NCBI RefSeq assembly: GCF_004340975.1
Contig: NZ_SLXA01000001.1
Coordinates: 173,012-237,011 of the forward strand
From: Frisingicoccus caecimuris
Lineage (GTDB): Bacteria; Bacillota; Clostridia; Lachnospirales; Lachnospiraceae
DNA: 64,000 nucleotides
Direction: 5' to 3'
Shown here: piece by piece, positions 51,324-60,553 of the stretch
How the letters are laid out: every line of letters begins with the position of its first letter
Numbering within the stretch: position 1 is the stretch's first letter
Made by a program: the position numbers and the translations under genes
The notes under the pieces: generated by a model
Database searches by the model: none
What the model was told of the DNA's origin: nothing
The model's input: the letters and a program-made list of their open reading frames with translations, nothing else

Positions 51324-51983
51324 CTATTCTACGGCATGAATGGCATCGTTGGATTTCCAGCTTTCCACCGCATTATCAATATGTTGTTTTGCCAGATCAG
51401 CAGCTGCATCCGCCTTCCGGCTTTTTATAGCCTCCAATATGGCCGCATGCTCCTCAAAAGAGCTTTTTGCCCGTTTTTCATCCTGTAAAGCAGATTTCCG
51501 GACCTGCTGAACATACTCATGAAATGTCCGGAGCATATGCTCCAGAAGATGGCTTCCCGAAGCGGCGTACATCAGATCGTGAAACTTATTATCACAGATA
51601 TAGACCTGCTCCCACAATTCTTTTTTCCGATAATATTCGGACATATAAAGCACTTCTTCCATGGCTTCGATCTGCTCATCTGTAATGTTTTCCACTGCCC
51701 AACGGGCTGCCAGCCCCTCCAGCAGAGAACGGATGGCATAAACATCCTTCACATCTTTTCCGTGAATACTGTGAACATAAGCTCCCCGGTTTGGAATCGT
51801 ATCCACAAGGCCTTCCAGCGCCAGCTGACAAATAGCTTCACGTACCGGTGTCCGGCTGACACCATAGGCTTTCGCCAACGCAGCTTCCCTCAGCTCTTCC
51901 CGGTCTCTGAATGTTCCCGAAAGAATATCGGAACGAAGATTCTGATAAACCTTTTCTGTCAGCGAATATTCATTTCTTAACAT
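51324..51983 (-). CDS. GntR-family (FadR/FCD) regulator
   Basis: 219 residues. N-terminal winged helix (KVYQNLRSDILSGTFRDREE, LAKAYGVSRTPVREAICQLA) and all-helical FCD ligand domain (~80-215) with metal-type His residues in NKFHDLMYAAS and FEEHAAILEAI. FCD regulators bind organic acids, often with a metal. Lies 11 bp behind the Re-citrate synthase gene on the same strand, with a perfect 24-bp palindrome of GTATAC type at that gene's promoter, so probably an autoregulator of citrate synthesis. Confidence 0.9.
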   Translation of the reverse strand: MLRNEYSLTEKVYQNLRSDILSGTFRDREELREAALAKAYGVSRTPVREAICQLALEGLVDTIPNRGAYVHSIHGKDVKDVYAIRSLLEGLAARWAVENITDEQIEAMEEVLYMSEYYRKKELWEQVYICDNKFHDLMYAASGSHLLEHMLRTFHEYVQQVRKSALQDEKRAKSSFEEHAAILEAIKSRKADAAADLAKQHIDNAVESWKSNDAIHAVE

Positions 51984-51994
51984 AATGCGGCCTC

Positions 51995-53389
51995 CTAAGC
52001 CCCGATGGTATAATTACAGGCCTTACAGCCTTCGTCGATCACCTTTAAAAGTTCCTCATCTGTCAGCGACGTCACACGTCCACTCTCATATTCCTTGTCT
52101 ACCCATTCTTTCACATAATGAATCAATGGATCAGATTTCGTCACACATTTATCCCCTTTCAGACGGAAATAGGTATTAATCCAGTGAGCAATACCGGCCA
52201 GACCGGAGGTGTTGGAAACTGCCACCATAACCGGACGATTCAGGAATTTTTCTGTATCAAAAATATTGTAAATTTCTTCATTTTTAAGAAGACCATCTGC
52301 ATGAATACCGGCACGGGTCACATTAAAATTCTTTCCTACAAATGGTGTTCTCGACGGCAGTTTGTATCCGATCTCTTTTTCATAATACTCCGCCATCTCC
52401 GTAATCACGGTCGTATCCATACCGTCCAATGTTCCACGAAGCTGAGCATACTCAAAGACCATAGCTTCCAACGGCGTATTCCCGGTACGTTCTCCGATAC
52501 CAAAAAGGGAACAGTTGACTGCGCTGGCCCCATACAGCCAGGCCGTGGAGGAATTGACGACCGCCTTATAAAAATCATTATGTCCATGCCATTCAATCAT
52601 ATTGGAAGGTACTCCGGCGTGAACATTCAGACCATAAATAATTCCCGGAACGGACCGTGGAATGGCCGCACCAGTAAAGTTTACACCATATCCCATCGTA
52701 TCACAGGCTCGAATCTTAATCGGTATACCGTAGCTTTCACCCAATTTCTGAAGTTCCAGACAAAATGGGATGACAAAGCCATAAATATCCGAACGGGTAA
52801 TATCTTCCAGGTGACATCTCGGACGCACACCGGTTTCCAGGCATTCCCGGACAACACTCAGATAATGCTCCATGGCCTGTTTACGGGTCATCTTCATTTT
52901 ATAAAAAATATGATAATCGGAACAGCTGACCAGAATGCCCGTCTCCTTAATCCCCATCTCCCGTACAAGTTCAAAATCCTTTTTATTTGCCCGTATCCAG
53001 GATGTGATCTCAGGGAACTCATATCCCCGTTCCATACATTTATAAACCGCATTCCGGTCCTTTTCACTGTAAAGGAAAAATTCACTCTGACGGATAATGC
53101 CCTTCGGACCGCTCAAGCGGTGCATATAATCAAATAATGTCACGATCTGTTCTGTGGAATAGGGTGCCCGGGACTGTTGACCGTCCCTGAAAGTTGTATC
53201 TGTGATCCAGATTTCTTCCGGCATGTTCGGAGGTACAACTCGATGATTAAATACAATCTTTGGTACTTCTTCGTATGGGAAAAGATTTCGGAAAACATTC
53301 GGCTCCTTCACATCCTGAAGTGCATAAAAATGTTCCTCCAGGGTCAGCAGATTGTCATGAGGATTCATGACCACGTTTCGATTATCCAT
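51995..53389 (-). CDS. Re-type citrate synthase (isopropylmalate synthase family)
   Basis: 464 residues of the DRE-TIM metallolyase fold: WITDTTFRDGQQSRAPY (DT-R-Q), HLEDITRSD, and the metal ligands in EWHGHNDFYKAV. Length, start and neighbours (icd, GntR regulator) match the anaerobic (Re)-citrate synthases known from Clostridium kluyveri rather than LeuA, which is longer with an allosteric domain. Condenses acetyl-CoA and oxaloacetate as the first step towards 2-oxoglutarate. AGGAG lies 8 nt before the chosen ATG. A homocitrate synthase role cannot be ruled out by eye. Confidence 0.85.
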   Translation of the reverse strand: MDNRNVVMNPHDNLLTLEEHFYALQDVKEPNVFRNLFPYEEVPKIVFNHRVVPPNMPEEIWITDTTFRDGQQSRAPYSTEQIVTLFDYMHRLSGPKGIIRQSEFFLYSEKDRNAVYKCMERGYEFPEITSWIRANKKDFELVREMGIKETGILVSCSDYHIFYKMKMTRKQAMEHYLSVVRECLETGVRPRCHLEDITRSDIYGFVIPFCLELQKLGESYGIPIKIRACDTMGYGVNFTGAAIPRSVPGIIYGLNVHAGVPSNMIEWHGHNDFYKAVVNSSTAWLYGASAVNCSLFGIGERTGNTPLEAMVFEYAQLRGTLDGMDTTVITEMAEYYEKEIGYKLPSRTPFVGKNFNVTRAGIHADGLLKNEEIYNIFDTEKFLNRPVMVAVSNTSGLAGIAHWINTYFRLKGDKCVTKSDPLIHYVKEWVDKEYESGRVTSLTDEELLKVIDEGCKACNYTIGA

Positions 53390-53449
53390 GTCCAACACTC
53401 CTGTTCTATTTTATACAATCACTTTAATTATTTAACATGCAAACGTTTA

Positions 53450-53473
53450 TGTATAATTGTATACAATTATACA
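53450..53473. promoter_or_regulatory. 24-bp perfect palindrome, predicted GntR operator
   Basis: Perfect inverted repeat with half-site TGTATAATTGTA, centred on GTATAC, the core expected for FadR-type GntR proteins (GTNTAC-like). It covers the -10 and part of the spacer of the citrate synthase promoter, so bound regulator would block transcription. Confidence 0.75.
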
Positions 53474-53484
53474 GCTTATGTCAA
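53456..53484 (-). promoter_or_regulatory. promoter of Re-citrate synthase operon
   Basis: Minus strand TTGACA-17 bp-TACAAT, overlapping the palindrome; leader about 60 nt to the start codon. Confidence 0.7.
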
Positions 53485-53497
53485 TACTTCAACGTAC

Positions 53498-53545
53498 AAA
53501 ACCCTCCTTGCCATAATCATCATTGATTAAAACAAAGAGGGTTTT
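53498..53545 (-). terminator. possible terminator of icd
   Basis: AAAACCCTC and GAGGGTTTT pair across a 30-nt loop; weak because of the loop size, but the only candidate between icd and the citrate synthase promoter. Confidence 0.4.
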
Positions 53546-53614
53546 ATAGTCAGTAAACTCGGCCCGAACGAGACGAAACACACTTTGCGAGTTTGGCTCG
53601 TTGCTTCGTGTAAA

Positions 53615-54823
53615 TTAAAGCATGGCTTCAAGATTTTCACGAATCGCCTTAATAAATCCTTCACTGGTCAGTTCTGTTACGTTTTCAAGTGTGGTCAAAA
53701 GTACTAAATCTTTCGTCATCTTACCGGACTCAATAGTCTGAACGGTTGCAGCTTCCAATTTATCAGAAAAATCCATCAATGCCTGATTGCCATCCAGTTC
53801 ACCCCGTTTTCTGAGGGCTCCGGTCCATGCAAAAATGGTTGCCACAGAGTTAGTGGATGTCTCTTCACCGGCCAGATACTTATAATAATGACGCTGAACA
53901 GTGCCATGAGCCGCTTCATATTCATAATAGCCTTCCGGGGAAACGAGAACAGATGTCATCATTGCCAGAGAGCCAAAAGCAGAAGAAACCATATCGCTCA
54001 TAACATCACCATCATAATTTTTGCAAGCCCAAATATAACCGCCCTCTGACTTCATGACACGGGCCACCGCATCATCGATCAGAGTATAGAAATATTCCAG
54101 TCCAGCCGCCTCAAAAGCTTCTGCATAATCAGCGTCATAGATTTCCTGGAAAATATCTTTAAATGTATGGTCATACTTTTTAGAAATCGTATCTTTTGTT
54201 GCAAACCATAAATCCTGTTTTGTGTCCAGTGCATATTTGAAACAACTATGAGCAAAACTCCGGATGGATTTTTCAACATTATGTACGCCCTGGACAATAC
54301 CCGGTCCATCAAACTCATGCACCAGTTCCCGGGTCTCTGTGCCGTCATCGGCTGTATATACCAGCTCGACTTTACCTGCTCCCGGAATTTTCATTTCAGT
54401 ACCTTTATACACATCACCATAGGCATGTCTTGCCAGAGTGATCGGCTTTGTCCATGTTTTTACATTCGGCTCAATACCTTTTACGATAATCGGCGCACGG
54501 AAAACGGTTCCGTCCAAAATCGCACGAATCGTACCATTTGGGCTTTTCCACATCTCCTTCAGATTATATTCGCTCATACGAGCCGCATTCGGAGTGATCG
54601 TCGCACATTTTACAGCAACGCCGTATTTTTTCGTAGCCTCTGCTGAATCTATTGTGACCTGGTCATCGGTTTCATTCCGATATTCCAGTCCCAAATCATA
54701 ATATTCCGTATTCAATTCAATAAATGGCTCCAGTAATTCATCTTTGATCATTTTCCAGAGAATACGAGTCATTTCGTCGCCATCCATCTCAACCAATGGT
54801 GTCGTCATCTTAATTTTGTCCAT
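53615..54823 (-). CDS. icd: NADP-dependent isocitrate dehydrogenase
   Basis: 402 residues, the eukaryote-like subfamily: [20 protein letters not shown] at the start, [20 protein letters not shown], and [17 protein letters not shown] with metal Asp residues, and [13 protein letters not shown] near the NADP site (the HGTVxRHY form favours NADP). Oxidises isocitrate to 2-oxoglutarate. With Re-citrate synthase next to it this makes the oxidative branch for glutamate; aconitase is not in the window. GGGAGG before the chosen ATG. Confidence 0.95.
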   Translation of the reverse strand: MDKIKMTTPLVEMDGDEMTRILWKMIKDELLEPFIELNTEYYDLGLEYRNETDDQVTIDSAEATKKYGVAVKCATITPNAARMSEYNLKEMWKSPNGTIRAILDGTVFRAPIIVKGIEPNVKTWTKPITLARHAYGDVYKGTEMKIPGAGKVELVYTADDGTETRELVHEFDGPGIVQGVHNVEKSIRSFAHSCFKYALDTKQDLWFATKDTISKKYDHTFKDIFQEIYDADYAEAFEAAGLEYFYTLIDDAVARVMKSEGGYIWACKNYDGDVMSDMVSSAFGSLAMMTSVLVSPEGYYEYEAAHGTVQRHYYKYLAGEETSTNSVATIFAWTGALRKRGELDGNQALMDFSDKLEAATVQTIESGKMTKDLVLLTTLENVTELTSEGFIKAIRENLEAML

Positions 54824-54857
54824 ATGTGCTTCCTCCCGACTTGAATTTCTAAACCTC

Positions 54858-54886
54858 ATAATATAATAAGTTTATGGATTATGCAA
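54858..54886 (-). promoter_or_regulatory. icd promoter
   Basis: Minus strand TTGCAT-17 bp-TATTAT, 35 bp before the start codon. No palindrome like that at the citrate synthase promoter is seen. Confidence 0.55.
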
Positions 54887-54955
54887 GAATATTTTTAGAG
54901 ACATTCAATTTTTCTATTTAAAATACATATATTATATAAAAAAACAGGCGATTCT

Positions 54956-55879
54956 ATGTACCAATCACGAAAGGTCATTCACGCTGACAATCCGCTGCTC
55001 CTGCCCTATACAGGAAAATCCATAGGTGTCGCCGTCCTGGATACCGGGATTTATCCCCACGAAGATTTTATTCTTCCTTCAAATAGAATAGCTGCTTTCA
55101 AAGATTTTGTTCACCATCGTCCGGAGTGTTATGATGATAATGGTCACGGAACCCATGTCTGCGGTATTATCGCTGGAAATGGAAGACATTCGGAAGGACG
55201 ATACCGCGGAGTAGCGCCTGAAGCCCATCTGATCGTCGGAAAAGTTTTAGATTCTTCCGGAAATGGTTCCATTTCCCATATCTTAGACGCAATCCGATGG
55301 GTCATCGATAATCGTCAGCTTTATAATATCCGTATTTTAAATATCTCTGTCGGCTCAGAAAACAGTGAAGTCGACGAAGAAAAATCCATTCTTGTTCAAA
55401 GTGTCAACGCCGCCTGGGATAATGGCATCGTTGTTGTCGTCGCCGCAGGAAATAACGGGCCGAAACGTATGTCTGTGACCTCTCCCGGCATCAGTCGCAA
55501 AGTCATTACTGTGGGTTCCTCCGATGATGATAAGACAGTCATTCTCGGAGGCAGCCGTATTCACAATTACTCCGGCCGCGGACCGACCCGACGTATGATC
55601 CCCAAACCGGACATTGTAGCCCCCGGCTCAAATATCATCTCCTGCAGCCCGCCTTATTACGGCAAAACTTCAGGTTACACAGCCAGAAGCGGTACCTCTA
55701 TGGCGACTCCCATCGTCTCCGGTGCCGCTGCTCTTTTTCTGAGCAAATATCCGGATATGACCAACGAACAAGTAAAATATTACTTTCAGTCTACGGCAAC
55801 AGATCTGCATCTGCCCCGTAATCAGCAGGGCTACGGTCTGCTGAATATTGAACGGCTGCTCTCGGCTCCTGATAAGTAA
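54956..55879 (+). CDS. subtilisin-family serine protease without signal or propeptide
   Basis: 307 residues, all catalytic domain. Triad D29 (VAVLDTGI), H64 (GHGTHV), S248 (SGTSMATP), with oxyanion N166 (AAGNNG). There is no signal peptide and only ~20 residues before the first core strand, so it is probably intracellular (ISP-like) or exported by another route. B. subtilis ISP has a short inhibitory prosequence with LIPY; here LLLPYT at residues 14-19 is similar. Ribosome site is weak (AGGCGA). Single gene. Confidence 0.9.
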   Translation: MYQSRKVIHADNPLLLPYTGKSIGVAVLDTGIYPHEDFILPSNRIAAFKDFVHHRPECYDDNGHGTHVCGIIAGNGRHSEGRYRGVAPEAHLIVGKVLDSSGNGSISHILDAIRWVIDNRQLYNIRILNISVGSENSEVDEEKSILVQSVNAAWDNGIVVVVAAGNNGPKRMSVTSPGISRKVITVGSSDDDKTVILGGSRIHNYSGRGPTRRMIPKPDIVAPGSNIISCSPPYYGKTSGYTARSGTSMATPIVSGAAALFLSKYPDMTNEQVKYYFQSTATDLHLPRNQQGYGLLNIERLLSAPDK

Positions 55880-55926
55880 CCCCACATTTTCCTGGAGATA
55901 ACATTTCGGGATGTACAGACAGTAAA

Positions 55927-55962
55927 AGAGAGTTTCCCTACCCATTCGTAAGGAAACTCTCT
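55927..55962. terminator. terminator subtilase/MATE
   Basis: GAGAGTTTCC-14 nt-GGAAACTCTC; the T-run (TTTT) is on the minus-strand side, so mainly the MATE gene terminator. Confidence 0.7.
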
Positions 55963-55967
55963 CATCA

Positions 55968-57296
55968 TCAATAATGATATTTCTTTCGTTTCATCAGTAA
56001 AAACATCACCGTCACACTGACAGCCATCAGTTCCGCTGCCACAATGGATACCCAAATACCATCGATTCCCCAGATTAACGGAAAAATCAACACAGCCGCC
56101 ACCTGGAACACCAATGTTCTCAGGAAGGAAATCAACGCAGAAATCAATCCGTCATTCAATGCGGTAAAAAAAGAGGAACCGAAAATGGCCATACCTGAAA
56201 AAAGGAACGAAAAAGAATATATCATAAACCCTCGCAGTGTCATTTTAAACAATTCCAGATCATAACCTACAAACATAGACGCAAGGGGATGCGCCAGTCC
56301 TTCTGCTGCCACAACCATGGCCACCGAAAATATCCCGATGAGACACAGACTCTTTTTCAAAAGATTTTTCAGCTCACTGTGATTTCCGGAACCGTAATTA
56401 TATCCGATGATCGGCGCCGTTCCTACAGAATAACCAATGAATGCCGCAAGGAATATAAAATTCACATACATTAACACGCCATAGGCGGCTACACCATTTT
56501 CACCTGCATATTTTATGAGCTGCATATTGTAAAGCATACCAACAATGGACATGGAAATGTTCGACATCAACTCGGAGGCACCATTTGTACAAGCCTTAAA
56601 CAACGCCCTGCCGTCGAATTTTGTCCGGGTCAGTCTTAAGATACTGGAATTTGGACATAAAAAATAAATAAGCGGGATAATGCCGCCCACACATTGGCTG
56701 ATCGCCGTTGCTGCCGCTGCTCCCACTAGTCCCAGAGAAAATACCGCCACCAACAGCGCATCCAGTGTCATATTGGTCACTCCTGCTGCAATCGTGACAA
56801 CCAGGCCCAAATGGGGCTTTTCTGCAGCAACAAAAAAACTTTGAAATTCAAACTGGAGCATATAAGCCGGCAGAGCGATCAAGATGATTCTCCCATAACG
56901 GACGCAGTCCTCCAGCATCGTTCCATCGGCTCCGAGAAGTGCAGCCACAGGACGAATAAAAATAATACCTGCCGCAGCAATAACAACACCGCAGCCGGCC
57001 GATACATAAATAAAAAGCGAAAACAATTGTTTTGCTCTTTCTTTATCCCCCTCACCCATTGTCTTTGAAATAAGCGCACTGCCGCCTGTACCAAACATAA
57101 AACCAAAAGCCCCCAGAATCATAAGAAAAGGCATGATAAAATTTACAGCGGCAAATGGCGTTTTCCCTACAAAATTGGAAACAAAAAAGCCGTCGACAAC
57201 ACTATAAATAGATGTAAAAATCATCATAATGATTGACGGCAGCGTAAAACGCAATAATTTTTTATAATTAAAATGTTCCGATAATTGAATCTTCAC
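55968..57296 (-). CDS. MATE-family efflux transporter
   Basis: 442 residues, about 12 membrane helices, in two homologous halves. Start FNYKKLLRFTLPSIIMMIF with SVVDGFFVSNFVG, and the second half ASELMSNISMSIVGMLYNMQ / GSGNHSELKNLLKKSL, typical of the MepA/DinF-like branch. Exports drugs or metabolites with Na+ or H+; the substrate is unknown. Start is GTG 8 nt behind GGAG. No local regulator. Confidence 0.9.
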   Translation of the reverse strand: MKIQLSEHFNYKKLLRFTLPSIIMMIFTSIYSVVDGFFVSNFVGKTPFAAVNFIMPFLMILGAFGFMFGTGGSALISKTMGEGDKERAKQLFSLFIYVSAGCGVVIAAAGIIFIRPVAALLGADGTMLEDCVRYGRIILIALPAYMLQFEFQSFFVAAEKPHLGLVVTIAAGVTNMTLDALLVAVFSLGLVGAAAATAISQCVGGIIPLIYFLCPNSSILRLTRTKFDGRALFKACTNGASELMSNISMSIVGMLYNMQLIKYAGENGVAAYGVLMYVNFIFLAAFIGYSVGTAPIIGYNYGSGNHSELKNLLKKSLCLIGIFSVAMVVAAEGLAHPLASMFVGYDLELFKMTLRGFMIYSFSFLFSGMAIFGSSFFTALNDGLISALISFLRTLVFQVAAVLIFPLIWGIDGIWVSIVAAELMAVSVTVMFLLMKRKKYHY

Positions 57297-57480
57297 GCTA
57301 ATAACTCCACTCTCTTTATTTTAAAGTTCATGTGATTTCCCATAATATGCCTCCAGACAGTATGATTTGGTATTTGCCAGTATAGTATTATTTCGTACAT
57401 ATGTCAAGTATAACTCTGCCGATTCGTTTCCAATTTTCATCATAAATTATTCTACCGCCTGTACCCCCCATTCTTTCAGA

Positions 57481-57531
57481 AAAAGAGCCTCCTCCGAAAA
57501 ACCATTTCAAGGTTTTAAGAAGAAGACTCTT
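57481..57531 (-). terminator. terminator of galE
   Basis: Long imperfect hairpin AAGAGTCTTCTTCTTAAAAC / GTTTTTCGGAGGAGGCTCTT followed by TTTTT on the minus strand. The rest of the 255-bp gap to the MATE start is AT-rich with no gene. Confidence 0.75.
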
Positions 57532-57551
57532 GATAATTTTAAACCTTATCT

Positions 57552-58571
57552 TTATTCCGCATATCCTTCCGGATTATTTTTCTGCCAACGCCAGGAATCT
57601 TCACACATCTTATTCAGATCACGAACAGCTTCCCATCCCAGTTCTTTTTTCGCCCGAGTCGGATCCGCATAACACGTTGCGATATCGCCGGGACGTCTTG
57701 GCTTAATGACATATGGAATCGGTTGCCCAACGGCTTTTTCGAAACCTTTCACAATATCGAGAACGCTGTAGCCAATACCTGTACCAAGGTTATAGATCAG
57801 AACGCCATCCTTGATCTTTGCCATCTTCTCAATCGCTTTTACATGACCAATGGCCAGATCTACAACGTGAATGTAGTCCCTCACACCCGTACCATCCGGC
57901 GTGTCATAGTCGTCGCCAAAAACGCCAAGAGATTCCAGTTTGCCGACAGCCACCTGAGTAATATACGGCACCAGATTGTTCGGTATACCCTTTGGATTCT
58001 CACCGATCCGACCGCTCTCATGGGCACCGATCGGATTGAAATAACGAAGTAAAATAACCTTCCACTCTGGATCCGCCGTATGCAGGTCTGTCAGAATCTG
58101 TTCCAGCATAGATTTCGTCCAGCCGTAAGGATTGGTACATATGCCCTTCGGGCATTCTTCTGTGATCGGAACAAAAGCCGGTGTGCCGTAAACGGTCGCT
58201 GAGGAACTGAATACAATACTTTTTACACCATGGCGGCGCATCACATCACAAAGGACCAATGTGCCTGTAATATTATTTTGATAATATTCCAGTGGTTTGG
58301 CTACAGACTCGCCGACCGCTTTCAGTCCGGCAAAATGAATCACTGAATCAATCTGCTCTGCCTCAAATACTTTTGTCAGGCCCTCTCTGTCCAAAATGTC
58401 CACTTCATAAAATTTTAAAGTTTTTCCGGTAATCTCCTGAACCCGGTCCAAAGCTTCTTTACATGAATTACATAAATTATCCACAACAATGACATCATAA
58501 CCTTCATTTAAAAGTTCGACACAGGTGTGGCTTCCAATATATCCTGCGCCGCCGGTAACTAATATCGCCAT
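57552..58571 (-). CDS. galE: UDP-glucose 4-epimerase
   Basis: 339 residues. NAD-binding [23 protein letters not shown], and the catalytic YxxxK read as YGWTK; C-terminal [15 protein letters not shown]. Interconverts UDP-glucose and UDP-galactose for galactose use and surface polysaccharides. AAGGAG before the chosen ATG. Not beside galK/galT; monocistronic with strong terminator. Confidence 0.95.
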   Translation of the reverse strand: MAILVTGGAGYIGSHTCVELLNEGYDVIVVDNLCNSCKEALDRVQEITGKTLKFYEVDILDREGLTKVFEAEQIDSVIHFAGLKAVGESVAKPLEYYQNNITGTLVLCDVMRRHGVKSIVFSSSATVYGTPAFVPITEECPKGICTNPYGWTKSMLEQILTDLHTADPEWKVILLRYFNPIGAHESGRIGENPKGIPNNLVPYITQVAVGKLESLGVFGDDYDTPDGTGVRDYIHVVDLAIGHVKAIEKMAKIKDGVLIYNLGTGIGYSVLDIVKGFEKAVGQPIPYVIKPRRPGDIATCYADPTRAKKELGWEAVRDLNKMCEDSWRWQKNNPEGYAE

Positions 58572-58661
58572 GTTCATTCTCCTTTTCATCTTTTAAAATA
58601 ACTATACCATATTTTTTAATCTGATGAAATACCTCCCCAAAGAATATACCCTTTTATGTAT

Positions 58662-58895
58662 TCAATAATCTTTTTTGGCCTTTGAAATAATGTCGAGCAG
58701 TGAAATTTCCAATAAATCAGACAACAGCAGTAATGAGCCCATCGAAGGCTTGCATACTTTCGTCTCCCAGAGATGAATCGTGTTCGTGCTCACGCCCAGT
58801 TTTTCTGCCAGTTCCTGTTGGGTCATGTTATGTCTGACCCGATATTCACGCAGAGCATATCCCAATTGGGTCATCTTGTGTTCATCCGTTTTCAT
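58662..58895 (-). CDS. small XRE-family regulator
   Basis: 77 residues, a single helix-turn-helix (LREYRVRHNMTQQELAEKLG, VSTNTIHLWETKVCKPS) with a short C-terminal helix. AGGAG before ATG. No partner gene; target unknown. It is a core-chromosome gene by context, not part of the prophage. Confidence 0.85.
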   Translation of the reverse strand: MKTDEHKMTQLGYALREYRVRHNMTQQELAEKLGVSTNTIHLWETKVCKPSMGSLLLLSDLLEISLLDIISKAKKDY

Positions 58896-58982
58896 AAGTC
58901 ATTCTCCTCATTTAAAGATATGTCCCGATTATATCACGAACAATCTTCAGAATTTGTCGAAGCCTGACGAGAAAATAAAATT

Positions 58983-59534
58983 TTATTTTTTCTCCATTAT
59001 GTATAAAATTGGCGGACAATTTTTTCTATTGACAATTTCTGTCCGCAAAATTTCTCCCCATTCGGAGGGCATTTCTTTCATAAAGGTTTCCACTGCTTCT
59101 TTTTCTTCATTTCCCCCCGGATGACCATAATAAATAAGGACAAGTCCCAGACCACCGGGACTTAAAAGCTGTGTGAGTGCCCTCAGAGCGGCAACCGTAG
59201 ATTCACTCCGGGTAATGATCTTCTTATCTCCGCCCGGAAGATAGCCAAGATTCATCGTAAAAGCCTGAATATTTTCATGAATACGCTCACCGGCTTCACT
59301 ATGAGAACAGCAGAATAATTTAGCCCTTCCCAGAAAACCGGCATTTTCCAGACGCTCCTTTGTTGTTGAAACAGCCTTCTCCTGTATGTCAAATCCATAG
59401 ACCATTCCCCTCTCCCCGACCAGTTCGCAAAGTTTTAACGTATCCCAACCATTTCCCATAGTCGCATCTGCCGCCCGGTCTCCCGGCTTTAATTTCTCAC
59501 TTAATAGCTGATGGACTCTGTCGACCATCTGCAT
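58983..59534 (-). CDS. mnmM: tRNA mnm5s2U methyltransferase, YtqB/MnmM-like
   Basis: 183 residues. Class I methyltransferase: DATMGNGWDTLKLCELVG (SAM loop), VYGFDIQEKAVSTT, and FTMNLGYLPGGDKKI, the NxGYLPGG block that marks the YtqB family (PF06962). B. subtilis YtqB/MnmM adds the methyl group of mnm5s2U34 in tRNA. AAGGAGGG lies 6 nt before the second ATG, taken as start. Confidence 0.85.
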   Translation of the reverse strand: MQMVDRVHQLLSEKLKPGDRAADATMGNGWDTLKLCELVGERGMVYGFDIQEKAVSTTKERLENAGFLGRAKLFCCSHSEAGERIHENIQAFTMNLGYLPGGDKKIITRSESTVAALRALTQLLSPGGLGLVLIYYGHPGGNEEKEAVETFMKEMPSEWGEILRTEIVNRKNCPPILYIMEKK

Positions 59535-59591
59535 ATTCATCCCTCCTTATACAGATTTTTCAAACCTGAATAAATTTTATCGTAAAATATG

Positions 59592-59619
59592 AAACCAGAC
59601 AAGTCCTCCCACATAATAT
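59592..59619 (+). promoter_or_regulatory. sigma-K/E-like promoter of Cys-rich gene
   Basis: AAAC-16 bp-CATAATAT, the same arrangement as before the CwlC-like amidase gene; no good sigma-A promoter is visible. 40 bp upstream of the start codon. Confidence 0.4.
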
Positions 59620-59659
59620 AAATCAAAAGTAATCAATTAAAAATATATGGAGGCAAATT

Positions 59660-59950
59660 ATGAGTGATTTAGCTGCTACTGGCTGCGGTAACAATGATTG
59701 TGGTTGTGGATGTGGTAACAATGACTGCGGTTGCGGATGTGGTAACATGACCGGATTTTTTAACGGAGGCGACAGCTGTTCTTTAATCTGGCTCATCCTT
59801 ATCTTAAGCTGCTTTGGCAACGGCGGATGTGGATGCAACAATGGCGGATGCAACGGATTCTCCAATGGTTCCAGCTGTGACTGGCTGCTTCTGATTATTC
59901 TCCTGTCCTGTTTTACGGGCAACTGCAATAACGGTTGTGGCTGCTGCTAA
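59660..59950 (+). CDS. Cys/Gly/Asn-rich small protein, possible spore protein
   Basis: 96 residues with 20 or so cysteines, mostly in CGCG and NNxCG runs at both ends (two copies of CGNNDCGCG near the N-terminus). Two short hydrophobic segments (SLIWLILILSCF and DWLLLIILLSCF) are spaced by another Cys/Gly/Asn run, so the protein has an internal duplication. It resembles small YjcZ/chorion-like proteins of Clostridia and Bacilli linked to spores, but I cannot assign a family. GGAGG before ATG; a sigma-K/E-like promoter lies upstream. A spore-coat or metal-binding role is conjecture. Confidence 0.75.
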   Translation: MSDLAATGCGNNDCGCGCGNNDCGCGCGNMTGFFNGGDSCSLIWLILILSCFGNGGCGCNNGGCNGFSNGSSCDWLLLIILLSCFTGNCNNGCGCC

Positions 59951-59968
59951 TTTCTGATAACAAAAGAC

Positions 59969-59988
59969 GGGGTGCCTTCGGGCGCCCC
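59969..59988 (+). terminator. UUCG hairpin between Cys-rich gene and next gene
   Basis: GGGGTGCC-TTCG-GGCGCCCC, very stable tetraloop stem but no T-run. It may protect the 3' end of the upstream message or lower read-through. Confidence 0.55.
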
Positions 59989-60020
59989 ATGCTCCAATAT
60001 ATAAAATTTGAGGTGAAACC

Positions 60021-60497
60021 ATGTCCAATGAAACAACCTATATTCCTCTGACTGAATTGGATCGTCAATCCTTTCAGGGTACATCCCAGATGCTGAAAGC
60101 AGCCGTAACCTATATGGACCCTTCTTCCGGGAAAATGTTGGCCATGCTTGCCCGGATGCTGGAATTAAAGCAGACCATCAATCTTTTCAATCAGGAACAA
60201 ATTTCTATCTGCTCTGTCCCCCCCGACGGCCACCGCCCCGGCATCGAAGAAGTTCTCAAAGATATCCGTAAATATTGCGCTCCGGCGGAAGCCGAACAGA
60301 TTGACCAGTTTTTAAATATCTTAAATGCGGTACGGCTCTATAATCAATATAATGAACTCACTAAAAATACAGACTTTTCCAATATGATGAATCAGATGAA
60401 CCAGATGAAAAACATGAATATCTCCCCGGAACAACTTCAGATGATACAGACACTTCTGCACGCCCAATCGGTCTCCTCGGATAAAGAAAAAAGCTGA
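60021..60497 (+). CDS. hypothetical helical protein next to Cys-rich gene
   Basis: 158 residues, predicted helical, with a Met/Asn/Gln-rich stretch (FSNMMNQMNQMKNMN) near residue 122-136. No family recognised and no membrane segment. GAGGTG before ATG. Lies 70 bp behind the Cys-rich gene in the same direction and may be read through the UUCG hairpin; the two probably work together. A terminator follows. Confidence 0.75.
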   Translation: MSNETTYIPLTELDRQSFQGTSQMLKAAVTYMDPSSGKMLAMLARMLELKQTINLFNQEQISICSVPPDGHRPGIEEVLKDIRKYCAPAEAEQIDQFLNILNAVRLYNQYNELTKNTDFSNMMNQMNQMKNMNISPEQLQMIQTLLHAQSVSSDKEKS

Positions 60498-60519
60498 TCT
60501 TTCTTTTGAAATCCTGAAA

Positions 60520-60549
60520 AGGGCTGGCGCTCTGCCCGCGTCAGCCCTC
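60520..60549. terminator. hairpin after the 60021 gene
   Basis: AGGGCTGGCGC-7 nt-GCGTCAGCCCT, 11 bp with one mismatch; weak T-tract. Also just beyond the end of the convergent DUF3006-like gene. Confidence 0.7.
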
Positions 60550-60553
60550 TTAC

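Noticed and set aside
53573-53605. Hairpin-like sequence just after icd
   Set aside because: Pairing is interrupted and has no T-tract; too weak to call.
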